Shown here one piece after another: positions 10,757 to 19,965 of a DNA stretch of 64,000 nt. The notes beneath the pieces were generated by a model, which searched no databases, was not told the origin of the DNA, and was given only the letters and a program-made list of their open reading frames with translations. This DNA is from Candidatus Kapaibacterium sp. Lineage in GTDB: Bacteria > Bacteroidota > Ignavibacteria > Kapaibacteriales > UBA4661. The stretch is taken from NCBI GenBank assembly GCA_025455065.1, contig JALONG010000021.1, positions 91,662 to 155,661 of the forward strand, read 5' to 3'. A program made the position numbers and the translations under genes. Positions within the stretch are counted from its first letter, which is position 1; each line of letters opens with the position of its first letter.

Positions 10757-11484
10757 AGAAACCTTTGAATTATGAAGTAAAATGGTTTGTGATTTGTAAC
10801 CATTGTAAAAAAATAACCGAAGCGGAGTTGCAGGGTATGACGGGTTGTTCTTGCGGTTAGCGGTATTGATGCATAACGTATAATTTTATGCACAACATGT
10901 AACCAAATGGGGGGTATTCATGTTATTCAAGAACTTTGGTCAAAGAACGTGCAACAGTGGACAGCGAAGCGTGCAGGATAACGAAGGGGGTCGTTATGGG
11001 AGTGTTGTCATGCTTGTATATCCTGCGCTGACATTATGTGCGTGAACCTCGTGCGCTTCGTTCATCAAGGGGCTTTTTTGCGTGTGCTTGCTTGTCTATA
11101 GGGTCTCGTCTATGGGGTTTTGCCGCAAAAGCCGCGATGTGAGCGCTGTACAACGGGGTTACATACAACCTCCCAGAAATTTGTGAATAAACATTTGTTT
11201 GTGAATTAAATGCTTGCTGTTATGGGGTCTGTTGATACGATTGTGCCATCTGGGGCGTAGATTGTACGCAAGAAAACACAATAAAGTCTCGCAAATTACA
11301 AAAAGACTTCGACATACAAAAAAGGATTTTTTGTTGTTACTCTCTATTTCCTCACAAATCGTGAAGTTTTGCAAGGCAAGTGTGCTATGTTTTTGTAGTT
11401 GCTTGAAATACTGAACGAATAACTCTGGGAACAAAAATGATAAAAAATTGAATAAAGCGGTAGTGCCTGAAAGTATGTTTTTTT

Positions 11485-11501
11485 AATGACGAAAAGTCAT
11501 T
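11485..11501. promoter_or_regulatory. Palindromic operator-like site, copy 2 (degenerate promoter module)
   Basis: AATGAC-GAAAA-GTCATT is a perfect palindrome with a five-base centre. GAAAGTA lies at 11469-11475, at exactly the same distance as in the copy at 11844-11858. At the position matching the TATATTTG box of that copy stands CATTTTTG (minus strand, 11432-11439), one base off the TAnnTTTG consensus. The matching -33 box is absent. It is probably a decayed or weaker duplicate. Confidence 0.4.
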
Positions 11502-11789
11502 GAGTTTAGGGTATTGATTGAGTTGGCAAAGATAAAGATACAATCAAAAAAAGCGGGAAAAATCATGGGTAGGTGCGTGTTCGGAGCAAAATATGGGCAC
11601 AAAATCTTGCAACGAAACTTCCGCACAAAGAACAATGCCTTTTGTGGAACGTATTGATAATGTTAATGTTGTTATGCTTGTAATAACCGCTTGTATCAAG
11701 GAAAAGATCTCAAAAGTACAAGAAACGCAAGTCAGATGCTTGCGGTGAATAATGCTTGCTTGTATGGGGTGTTGTTCATTAGGGTAGCG

Positions 11790-11820
11790 CAAATATACAC
11801 TTTGTTTGGATTCCTGCAAA
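11790..11820 (-). promoter_or_regulatory. Bacteroidota-type promoter, TTTG-N19-TATATTTG
   Basis: On the minus strand a TTTG box (11817-11820) is separated by exactly 19 bases from TATATTTG (11790-11797). This matches the primary sigma consensus TTTG / TAnnTTTG known from Bacteroides and Flavobacterium. Transcription would start near 11783 and run toward the giant repeat protein gene that starts at 10756. No other minus-strand gene lies between. Confidence 0.5.
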
Positions 11821-11843
11821 GTTACCGAAAGTAATTTTGTTCC

Positions 11844-11858
11844 ATGACCAAAAGTCAT
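11844..11858. promoter_or_regulatory. Palindromic operator-like site, copy 1
   Basis: ATGAC-CAAAA-GTCAT is a perfect 5+5 palindrome about 24 bases upstream of the TTTG box of the promoter at 11790-11820, a position typical for an activator site. The same palindrome with the same flanking GAAAGTA spacing recurs at 11486-11500. The binding protein is unknown. Confidence 0.4.
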
Positions 11859-11941
11859 AGTGAGAGGAGTAAATGCTTGATTTTTCTAGCAATCAGCAAA
11901 GGGGGCGCTTCATTATCCAATAAAGTTTATTCAAGAAAAAA

Positions 11942-11963
11942 TAGGACTTTCGCAAAAGTCCTA
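11942..11963 (-). terminator. Second terminator downstream of the NHL/TIG protein gene
   Basis: A perfect 9-bp stem (11942-11950 with 11955-11963) and four-base loop are followed on the minus strand by TATTTTTTCTTG. It lies about 60 bases past the terminator at 12021-12071 and probably acts as a back-up. Confidence 0.6.
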
Positions 11964-12020
11964 AAAAAATTGAAGATTTCTTCGCAGCACAGACTGAGCG
12001 CGGTGAACAGGCTGGGCAAT

Positions 12021-12071
12021 AAAGAAAAAGAAAGCCCTGCAGCCAGCACGAATGCTTGCTTGCAGGGCTTT
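12021..12071 (-). terminator. Terminator of the NHL/TIG protein gene
   Basis: An 11-bp stem, AAAGCCCTGCA at 12031-12041 against TGCAGGGCTTT at 12061-12071, is followed on the minus strand by a T-rich stretch (TTTCTTTTTCTTT). It lies about 60 bases beyond the stop at 12135. Confidence 0.7.
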
Positions 12072-12134
12072 TTAGCACAACACCAAGAGAAGGAAGAACC
12101 CAACGAAGGAGACCCGGGGCTGATTATGCCCCTA

Positions 12135-15100
12135 TCATTGTTTCATCAAACGAACTGTTTGCCGCACAGTACCATCGCTCAAAACAGCCGTGTAGCTGCC
12201 TGTTGCCAATGTCCGCACATCCAATCGCGCTTGAACAGTACCGTGAAGAGCAGGCTGCGAAAGGCGCATCACCACTTGCCCCAAGGCATTGAGTACAGTG
12301 ATATTCACCTCGCGGCTCTCACCAAACCCCGTCGCTCTCAGCGTTGCCGCTTCGATTGCAGGATTCGGATACACGCCCAACGACAGTGATTCTTGTAATT
12401 CTGCACTCTCAGCCACAAACGCCGACGGTACAGCGCTCTGGAATGAAGTCAGGTTTGCCGAGCCGCGTTCAAATGCAATCAATGTGGTGATAAGCGTAAA
12501 GCCGGGGCGCATTGCCACACCATTCGGCGTAACGACACGAATCACACCCGAAGCCGCATTGGACGGCACTTCGACGGTAATTCTGCCCGAATGATGCACC
12601 GTGAACGGCACCGACGCACTGCCCATAAAGACCGCAGTTGCACCCGTGAAATATGTGCCGAAAATCGTTACAGTCTGCCCCACCGATGCCGAAGCAGGTG
12701 AGAACGACGTAATTGTCGGAAGCGGACGCAGCAGGTAGGTGAACCCTGCTTTGGTTGCCGTGCCGCTTGGCGTAGTAACGCTCACATTGCCCGATGCACC
12801 CGCGCCAACAACAGCCGTAATGCGGCTTGCATTCACCACCGTAAATGACTGCGCTGCCGTGCCACCGAAGCTGACTTGCGTTGCTGCGGTGAAGTTGCTG
12901 CCGTTAATCGTTATCACCGTGCCGCTTGTAGCAATAGCGGGCGTGAAGGACGTAATCACCGGAGCCGGAGGCGGTGTCGGGAAAGTGAAATTGCTTGCCG
13001 ATGTAGCCGTGCCACCATTTGCGACAACCGTTACTCTGCCTGTCGCGCCGGAACCAACAACCGCGCTAATCTGCGTCGGGGAATCCACCGTGTAGGATGC
13101 CACTGCCACGCCACCGATGCGCACTGCCGTAACACCGTTGAAACTTGTTCCCAAAATCGTTACCGTCGTCCCTGCGCCGCCTGTTGTGGGCGAAAATGCC
13201 GTGATGGTCGGCGGGGGGAAGTAGGTAAAGGTCTGGGTTGATGTGGTTACACCAGCCGGAGTATAAACACGAATCAAACCTGTTGCACCTCCATTCACCC
13301 GCACCACAAGGCGCGTTGAGGTCATGGATTGGATGATTGCCGTGCGCGGTCCGTCGGGCGCGTCACCGATGCGTACTGCCGTTGTGAACCAATCAGCGCC
13401 TTGGAAATTGAAGCCGTTAATCGTTACCACTGTGCCGTCCGGTCCTTCGGTCGGGCTGAAGGATGTGATAATTGGCGGATTCGGGCGACCTGCGCCCGGA
13501 GCGTAGTAAATGAACTTCGAGCGCGAACCAACGCCGCCCGGACCAATTACGCTGACAGCGCCTGTTTTACCGTTACCGACAACAGCCGTAATGCGGGTTG
13601 GCGAGACAACCGTGTAGGAGGCAGCAACCGTATCGCCAAATTTTACGCCTGTTGCTCCCGTGAAATTGATACCGTCAATCGTGATAACGTCACCGTTTGT
13701 ACCGCCGGAAAGCCAGAAACCGTAGATAACAGGCGCAGGGATGAAAGTGAATGTGCCTAAATCATCGGTACACTGCGGCGTTGTAACGCTGATGTTGCCT
13801 GTTTCAGGAGTGTTTGCCGCAGCAAATGCGCGAATTTCCGTGTCGGAAATGACCGTAAACGATGCCGCAGCGCGCCCGTTAAAACGAACAGCCGTTGCGC
13901 CCGTAAAGTTGCTTCCGGTGATAACGACTTGCGTTCCCGTGCTGGCGCTTGTAGGAGCAAATGCCGTGATAATCGGAGCCATGTAGCAGAAGCCATTGCG
14001 AACACCAACATTGCCCGGAAGCGTTTCCACGCGGACAGCGCCCGTTGCACCTGCGCCAACGGTTGCTTGGATTTGTGTTGCGGAAATCACCGTAAACGAT
14101 GTCGCCGGAGTGCCGCCAAAATACACGCTGGTTGTTGTCCAATTCGTGCCGTTCAGCGCCGTTCCTTTGAAGTTCGCACCATTAATAGTGACAACTTGTC
14201 CCGCATTGCCGCTTGTGGGCGTGAAAGACGAAATCGTCGGACGCGGAACGTAGGTGAAACCGGGCAGAATACCCAAACCGTTTGCCGTAACAAGCGTTAC
14301 ATCACCCGTTGAGCCATTCTCCACAACCGCCGTTACAACCGAATCCGACACAACGGTAAAACTTGAAGCCGGAGTGCCACCAAAGAGAACATTTTGTGCG
14401 CCTGTGAAGCCGAAACCGCTAACAGTAACGACTGTTCCCGTCGTGCCGACTTGCGGCGTAAAGCCAAGAATATTCGGCGATGAAGGCGGCGGTGTGTTCG
14501 GACTCATAAAATCAAGCATCATCACTCGCGGCGTAAGGTCTAAGACCGCCGAAGGATTCCCGCTTGCCAATGCCGCCGGAAGAATATTGAGCGTGAAAGA
14601 AACATCATCTGCGTTGGTGTGTGATACCGCCGTACCTGTGAAGTACATTTGGGCTGTTGTTGCGGAAGTTTTTTGTAGAACAAACGTTAAACCCGCAGGA
14701 ACGCCCGTTGCCTGAAAATGGACACCGGAGGTAAGAATTCCGCTCCCCATAAGCGTATCGCCGCCAACGATAGTGAGCGTCCGAATTGTCGGGACTGTAC
14801 CGTCATTCGCAGGTGCTTCCACGAAGGTTGTTCCCGAATACACAGCAGAATACGGCGGGAGAAAATCAATCGCCAAACGACGCGGCGTAAGACCGACCAC
14901 ATTTGCAGCCGAACCTACCGATAATGCTGCATTGAGGAAACTCAAATTGATGTTCAAAGCATCGTTCACGTGTGCTGCCGCCGTGCCGGTGAAAGCAAGA
15001 CGAGCAACAGTGGGCGAAACTTTGGTCACGGTTAGTGTCAGTCCCGCAGGAACGCCGGAAACGTTGAAGTGCGTTCCTTGAACAAACGTGGTTGCGGTTG

Positions 15101-18100
15101 TTGTAAAGGTTGTTCCTGTAAGAGTAATGGTGCGGGTTGTCGGGACTGTACCGTCATTGGCGATTGCTTCGGTGAAGAGCGTATCGGAATAGGTTGCAGT
15201 ATAAGGGTCGAGGAAGTTTACGCGAAGCGGTCTGGGCGAAAGATTCGTAATGATGCCAACATTACCAACTTGAATTGCCGCAGGAAGGAACGTAAGAAGA
15301 GCATCGGTACTGTTTGCCGCAGTGTGCGCCGAAGCCGTGCCGCTAAATCCAAGTCGTACCTGTGTTGCAGAAAGGCGCGTAACCGTCAGCGTCAAGCCTG
15401 CGGGAACATTACTTGCGGTGAAGTGTGTACCATTTGTCAATGCACCGGAAACAAAACTTGCTCCTGTCAAAGTAACTGTGCGCGTAGTGGTGATTTGCCC
15501 TGCATTAGCGGTGGTCTCGGTGAAGAGTGTGTCGCTGTACAGCGCAAACGCGCCCTGTGGCGGGTCGTTGAAATCAACGGTTAATACTTTGGGAGACAAA
15601 CCCAGAACTGCCGAAACATTACCACCGCTTACAGCAGCATTGGTAAAGGTCAGTGTAAGCATTGCATCGTTGATATTGGCATGATTGGTCGCAACGCCTG
15701 TAAAGAACATCTGTGCAGTCGTCGGCGATATTGGTACAAGATTGAACGATAATCCGGGCGGAACATTCGTAATAGTGTAATCAATACCTGCTCTAAAAAC
15801 ATTCGCACTCAAAACAGCCTGCGACCATGATGTACCACCAAGTGTAATTGTATGCGTTGAAGTAGCAATAGTGCCGTTATTGGCGGCAGCTTCACGGAAA
15901 ATGGTATTGTTGTACTCTGCCGCTCCGGCTATCGAACCACCGCCACCGCAAACATTGATGCTGCGAATCCTATAATTCAAGCGGTCTGTAACGTACATCG
16001 TGCCGTTTGTATCAAGGGCAATATGCAAAGGATAGTTGAAGGAGGCTTGATTTGCAATCCCATCAACCCAACCTAACGACCCTGACCCTGCAACAGTCGA
16101 AACCATGCCGTCGGTACTGATTTTGCGGATATATCCGCCGACATAATCAACAACATAGATATTACCCGATGCATCCAACGTAAGCCCGACTGGTTCATTA
16201 AATTGTGCTTGTGCAGCATTGCCGTCATTATGCCCCGCAATACCGGTCCCGGCAACGACAGACAATGTGCCATTTGTTGAGACTTTATAGACTCTATGCC
16301 TGTTGTAACCACCAACATAAACATTACCAACGGCATCAACAGCAATGCCTGAAGCCACTACCGGTTCGTTATTCACTCTGCTCACGCCACCATCAGGCAT
16401 AATTTTGTAAATCCAATTTTCGCCATCGGTGAAATAGATTCTGCCGAAAGCATCCACAGCAATATCACTTCCCGATCTCATTGATACGCCGGGAATAGGG
16501 ATATTGGTCACGGTGCCGTTAGGCGTAACCTTCTTAATTTCTGTCAGTTCAATGGTGTAGAGATTACCGGAAAAATCAATCGCCACGCCGTTAATGGAGC
16601 CAAACCCACCGTTTTGTCCGGCAATGGTAGTTACTACGCCACCCGGAGTAATTTTCCGCAATCTGCCCTCATCGCCGATATAGACATTACCTTGTTTATC
16701 GGTGGTTACAGAGTACGGTGAACCGAAGGACGCTTCTGTTCCGATACCGTCGTCGAGTCCGCTTGTGCCATTGCCTGCAAATGTTGTCACCTCGTTACAA
16801 ACAATATCCCTAAAATCAATATGAAGATTTTTTGGGCTTAATCCCTGAACAGATGCAGGATTCACGCCATTCAAAGCAGCAGCAGTAAAGGCGAGAAGAA
16901 GTGTTGCATCATTCGCATTTTGATGGAGTTGTGCAACGCCTGTCAATGACAGTTCCGCCATTGTCGGTGTAAGGCGTGTTATCACTAGCGTGAGACCTTG
17001 CGGAACACCTATCGCTGTGAAATGCGTTCCTTGCACAAATGTCCCCACATTTGTAAAAGAGACATCTGTGAGTGTCAATGTACGCTTAATGCTGATTGTT
17101 CCGTTGTTAATCGGCGCTTCGGTAAAGACCGAATCGGAATACTGCGCTGCACCGACAATCGGTGTATCATCAAAATCAATAGCAAGCGATTTTGGTGTCA
17201 AACCCAGAACTGCTCCTGCATTGCCGGAAGCAAGTGCTGCATTGAGAAACGTCAGCGTAACATTTGCATCATTAGCGCTTTCGTGAGCCGCAGCAGTTCC
17301 CGTAAACCCAATTTCCGCCGAGGTCTGCGAAGCACGGGTAACGGTCATCGTCAAACCAGTCGGAACGCCGCTTGCGGTAAAGTGTACGCCTTGAACAAAT
17401 GCACCCGTCGGCACAAAGGTATCAAAAGCAAGGGTGATAGTGCGTTTTGTGGTGATTGTACCATTGTTTGCAGTAGCTTCCGGGAATGTTGTGCCGGAAT
17501 AGATTGCTCTTGGGTTGTCCAAGAAGGTAATAGCGAGGTTCGTGCCGTTTAGTCCTGTAACACTTGCCGCCGGAGTACCGTTTAATGCGGCATCGGTGAA
17601 AGTCAGTTGGACATTGGCTACATTGTTTGAGGCTTGGTGCTGGAGAGCATTGCCTGTGAAGCTGATCTGAACTTGTGAATCGGACAATTTTGTCATCACA
17701 AGAGTCAAACCTGACGGCACGTTTGCTGCCAAGAAGTGTGCGCCTGGAGTCAGTGTTGCTCCATTCGACACAGAAGAAGTCCACGATGCGTCGCTTAATG
17801 TGATAATATTCGTGGAAAGCACACCACCATTGTTCGCAGCACTCTCATTAAATCCTGTACCGGAAATGGCAGCAGAAGGTATCAAAACTTGAATCGGCGA
17901 AATTCGACGAATGCGGTGATTGCCAGTATCAACCACATAGACATTCCCCTGTGAATCCACAGCTACAGAATACGGCTGGTTGAACAAAGCATTGGTACCA
18001 TCTTGATAACCAAGGACAGAACCGGCAATCGTTGTTACGTCACCATTTGGCATAATCTTACGAATTCGGTTATTACCTCGGTCTGCAACATAAACGGTAC

Positions 18101-18953
18101 CACCAAAATCTACATCAAGCCCGGTAGGTAGTGAAAACCTTGCCGATGTTCCGTTACCATCCCGATTGCCATTAATACCCCCGGCATGTGTTGTTACCGA
18201 CCCCGAAGGCGTGATTTTTCTTATACAATTGTTTTCATAATCTGCAACGTAAATAAATCCACTTCCATCAATAGCAATACCAACCGGTCTATTAAACGAT
18301 GCAGACACACTATGACCATTTGTAAAACCGGAAGCACCACTCCCTGCCAATGTTGTAACTTCTCCTAAGGGCGTTATCTTTCTAATCCGATTATTGAAGT
18401 CATCGGCAACATAAACGTTGCCTAGTGCATCCACAGCAACATCGCTTGGACGATTAAATCTGGCAGACGTTCCGATACCATCGGCAAATCCGGGTACACC
18501 GTACGTCCCAGCAAAAGTGGTTACATCACCCGCAGGGGTTATCTTTCTAATAAGTTGATTCATCCTGTCAGCAACATAGATGTTACCTGTTGTAGGATCA
18601 ATAGCTAATCCATTTGGATATTGAAACCTAACATTTAATCCATTCCCATCCTGATAACCCGGGAAACCCGAACCAGCTAGAGTTTGAACATTTGCCCCGC
18701 TTGCAACAGAGCGAATTCTACAATTCATCCAATCACCGATATATAATACACCCGAATTGTTAGTGGTAATACCTGTTGGGAAATTAAATTGTGCCAGTGC
18801 ACCTATCCCATCTACCGACCCTTGCACACCACCTGCTATTGTTGTAACCTGATAACTTTGAGCATTACCTTGGACGAAATCCAAAGCTATCAACAGCATG
18901 ATGACAAATAACCTAGCAATCCGCAATCGTACTAATTGCATACTTATTGCCAT
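12135..18953 (-). CDS. Giant T9SS-secreted NHL-repeat and IPT/TIG protein
   Basis: A putative secreted 2272-aa protein. I chose ATG at 18953 over an in-frame TTG six bases upstream because GAGGAG at 18963-18968 stands nine bases from the ATG but only three from the TTG. A signal peptide (hydrophobic 12-28, NAQ at 30-32) is followed by NHL beta-propeller repeats (about 33-355; YVADRGNNRIRKI-type strands), three copies of an unnamed module of about 115-120 residues (TIT...GxHFTAxGVPxGLT...L.P..L.IDF), a second NHL block (about 720-1000), four more such modules (about 1005-1480), eight IPT/TIG domains (about 1490-2150) and a T9SS sorting domain (VYPNP, NALGQ, LATGSYTAVL). Inference: a cell-surface binding protein. 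A weak minus-strand TAGTTTTG box lies at 19014-19021, with a TTTG 16 bases further upstream. Confidence 0.85.
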   Translation of the reverse strand: MAISMQLVRLRIARLFVIMLLIALDFVQGNAQSYQVTTIAGGVQGSVDGIGALAQFNFPTGITTNNSGVLYIGDWMNCRIRSVASGANVQTLAGSGFPGYQDGNGLNVRFQYPNGLAIDPTTGNIYVADRMNQLIRKITPAGDVTTFAGTYGVPGFADGIGTSARFNRPSDVAVDALGNVYVADDFNNRIRKITPLGEVTTLAGSGASGFTNGHSVSASFNRPVGIAIDGSGFIYVADYENNCIRKITPSGSVTTHAGGINGNRDGNGTSARFSLPTGLDVDFGGTVYVADRGNNRIRKIMPNGDVTTIAGSVLGYQDGTNALFNQPYSVAVDSQGNVYVVDTGNHRIRRISPIQVLIPSAAISGTGFNESAANNGGVLSTNIITLSDASWTSSVSNGATLTPGAHFLAANVPSGLTLVMTKLSDSQVQISFTGNALQHQASNNVANVQLTFTDAALNGTPAASVTGLNGTNLAITFLDNPRAIYSGTTFPEATANNGTITTKRTITLAFDTFVPTGAFVQGVHFTASGVPTGLTMTVTRASQTSAEIGFTGTAAAHESANDANVTLTFLNAALASGNAGAVLGLTPKSLAIDFDDTPIVGAAQYSDSVFTEAPINNGTISIKRTLTLTDVSFTNVGTFVQGTHFTAIGVPQGLTLVITRLTPTMAELSLTGVAQLHQNANDATLLLAFTAAALNGVNPASVQGLSPKNLHIDFRDIVCNEVTTFAGNGTSGLDDGIGTEASFGSPYSVTTDKQGNVYIGDEGRLRKITPGGVVTTIAGQNGGFGSINGVAIDFSGNLYTIELTEIKKVTPNGTVTNIPIPGVSMRSGSDIAVDAFGRIYFTDGENWIYKIMPDGGVSRVNNEPVVASGIAVDAVGNVYVGGYNRHRVYKVSTNGTLSVVAGTGIAGHNDGNAAQAQFNEPVGLTLDASGNIYVVDYVGGYIRKISTDGMVSTVAGSGSLGWVDGIANQASFNYPLHIALDTNGTMYVTDRLNYRIRSINVCGGGGSIAGAAEYNNTIFREAAANNGTIATSTHTITLGGTSWSQAVLSANVFRAGIDYTITNVPPGLSFNLVPISPTTAQMFFTGVATNHANINDAMLTLTFTNAAVSGGNVSAVLGLSPKVLTVDFNDPPQGAFALYSDTLFTETTANAGQITTTRTVTLTGASFVSGALTNGTHFTASNVPAGLTLTVTRLSATQVRLGFSGTASAHTAANSTDALLTFLPAAIQVGNVGIITNLSPRPLRVNFLDPYTATYSDTLFTEAIANDGTVPTTRTITLTGTTFTTTATTFVQGTHFNVSGVPAGLTLTVTKVSPTVARLAFTGTAAAHVNDALNINLSFLNAALSVGSAANVVGLTPRRLAIDFLPPYSAVYSGTTFVEAPANDGTVPTIRTLTIVGGDTLMGSGILTSGVHFQATGVPAGLTFVLQKTSATTAQMYFTGTAVSHTNADDVSFTLNILPAALASGNPSAVLDLTPRVMMLDFMSPNTPPPSSPNILGFTPQVGTTGTVVTVSGFGFTGAQNVLFGGTPASSFTVVSDSVVTAVVENGSTGDVTLVTANGLGILPGFTYVPRPTISSFTPTSGNAGQVVTINGANFKGTALNGTNWTTTSVYFGGTPATSFTVISATQIQATVGAGATGAVRVETLPGNVGVRNGFCYMAPIITAFAPTSASTGTQVVITGSNFTGATAVRFNGRAAASFTVISDTEIRAFAAANTPETGNISVTTPQCTDDLGTFTFIPAPVIYGFWLSGGTNGDVITIDGINFTGATGVKFGDTVAASYTVVSPTRITAVVGNGKTGAVSVIGPGGVGSRSKFIYYAPGAGRPNPPIITSFSPTEGPDGTVVTINGFNFQGADWFTTAVRIGDAPDGPRTAIIQSMTSTRLVVRVNGGATGLIRVYTPAGVTTSTQTFTYFPPPTITAFSPTTGGAGTTVTILGTSFNGVTAVRIGGVAVASYTVDSPTQISAVVGSGATGRVTVVANGGTATSASNFTFPTPPPAPVITSFTPAIATSGTVITINGSNFTAATQVSFGGTAAQSFTVVNASRITAVVGAGASGNVSVTTPSGTATKAGFTYLLRPLPTITSFSPASASVGQTVTIFGTYFTGATAVFMGSASVPFTVHHSGRITVEVPSNAASGVIRVVTPNGVAMRPGFTLITTLIAFERGSANLTSFQSAVPSAFVAESAELQESLSLGVYPNPAIEAATLRATGFGESREVNITVLNALGQVVMRLSQPALHGTVQARLDVRTLATGSYTAVLSDGTVRQTVRLMKQ

Positions 18954-19059
18954 AATCAATAACTCCTCTAAACATTTTGGAAAGTAACGTATTTGAAATT
19001 AAAAATTTCACTTCAAAACTATTTCTAATTATCCAAACAAAAAACACTCTGCCCCCCAA

Positions 19060-19099
19060 AAAGCGCTGAACGGGACATATAAAGCGCTGAGCGGGACAT
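19060..19099. repeat. Tandem 19-base direct repeat
   Basis: AAAGCGCTGAACGGGACAT at 19060-19078 is repeated with one change at 19081-19099. The second copy merges into the left arm of the hairpin at 19091-19130. It lies between the response regulator gene and the NHL/TIG gene. Function is unknown. Confidence 0.7.
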
Positions 19100-19130
19100 T
19101 TCTCTCAAAAATGAGAGAGAAATGCCCCGC
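19091..19130 (-). terminator. Hairpin downstream of the response regulator gene
   Basis: A long stem (19091-19106 against 19113-19130, one bulge or mismatch) closes a short A-rich loop. There is no clean T-run directly after it on the minus strand, so it may stabilise a 3' end rather than terminate. It is 78 bases past the stop at 19208. Confidence 0.45.
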
Positions 19131-19207
19131 TTTTGAAGGTGTAAATGAAAAGAATTTGCTTGAAGGAGGTCGCTGTTTTTTGCAATAATCGTTTGTTACA
19201 TCAAGAC

Positions 19208-19948
19208 TTACGCACCTAAAATGCCTAATTTTCTACTCATAATTGCAACAAACGTAGGTTTCATGCGCTTTGACACGGAGAAACGCTCCCCATTTTTCAT
19301 AATCGCAACTGCTCCTCGACCATTTGGTTCCCAACCTATACAGTAGGCACAATTGATAACCGTTCCGCGTTCAATCTCTATTCCGCCAACTTTTTGGAGG
19401 GATTCCGCACATTCTGACAGAGTGTTTTGTATGAGATAGGAAGTGTTATCTTCCAATGCTACTTTCACATAGCCGTTAAAGGCTTCGCAATACACAATAC
19501 TCTGCGTTTCAATAGCAACTACGCCCCCTTCTCGCATTCGTGCAGAAAGATAATTCGATGTTATTTGCCCATTACTACCAGCATATCTTGCTTTGAACAC
19601 CCTTTCGACGGCATCTTTCAAATCTTGCGGCTCCACCGGCTTCAAAATATAATCAATAGCTTCATACCGAAATGCTTTTGCGCCAAATTCCGGATAGCTG
19701 GTAACAAAAATCACCTCAAAATCAATCTCCTCGAAAGCATCCAAAACATCAAATCCCGTCCCGCCAATCAATTCAATGTCCAGAAAGACAATATCGGGAT
19801 TCTGCTCGTTAATAACAGCAATGGCTGTATCTACAGAAAACGCCTCGCCGACAATAGCAATGCGCTCAGGGAAACTTTCCCCAATTTTCCGCTTGAGAAT
19901 TGAACGTTGCGCGGTTTCATCATCAACCACAACTGCTCGTAAGACCAT
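19208..19948 (-). CDS. LytTR-family response regulator
   Basis: A 246-aa DNA-binding response regulator. The receiver domain (about 3-120) has the acidic pair D9/D10, phospho-acceptor D57 in VFLDIEL, a T/S switch in FVTS and the lysine in YILKP. The LytTR DNA-binding domain covers about 145-243. GGGAGG precedes the ATG at 19948. It begins 17 bases after the stop of the Kelch histidine kinase, so the two are almost certainly co-transcribed partners. LytTR regulators bind paired direct repeats upstream of target promoters. The neighbouring surface-protein genes are plausible but unproven targets. Confidence 0.92.
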   Translation of the reverse strand: MVLRAVVVDDETAQRSILKRKIGESFPERIAIVGEAFSVDTAIAVINEQNPDIVFLDIELIGGTGFDVLDAFEEIDFEVIFVTSYPEFGAKAFRYEAIDYILKPVEPQDLKDAVERVFKARYAGSNGQITSNYLSARMREGGVVAIETQSIVYCEAFNGYVKVALEDNTSYLIQNTLSECAESLQKVGGIEIERGTVINCAYCIGWEPNGRGAVAIMKNGERFSVSKRMKPTFVAIMSRKLGILGA

Positions 19949-19965
19949 TTCAGTACCTCCCTAGA

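Larger units (their letters stand above)
10757..12134. other. 1.4-kb non-coding region between two giant surface-protein genes
   Basis: No convincing gene lies here. Short reading frames in both directions lack family resemblance and overlap regulatory signals. The region contains the promoter module at 11790-11858, a degraded copy of it at 11432-11501, three copies of a TGCTTGCT...ATGGGGT motif (near 11083, 11209 and 11751), and tandem minus-strand terminators at 11942-11963 and 12021-12071. If the promoter drives the gene ending upstream at 10756, the leader would be about 1 kb, so a regulatory RNA or long 5' UTR is possible. Confidence 0.6.

Noticed and set aside
11042..11077. Plus-strand terminator-like hairpin, GTGAAC...GTTCAT plus a T-run
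   Set aside because: The stem is only five to six pairs and no plus-strand gene or promoter lies upstream; kept as a possibility only.
11159..11434. Minus-strand open frame of 91 codons in the non-coding region
   Set aside because: No ribosome site, odd composition with many Cys and His, and overlap with the promoter-module copy; the region is A+T-rich and regulatory.
11544..11858. Minus-strand open frame of 104 codons
   Set aside because: It starts inside the palindrome and spans the promoter boxes; no family likeness.
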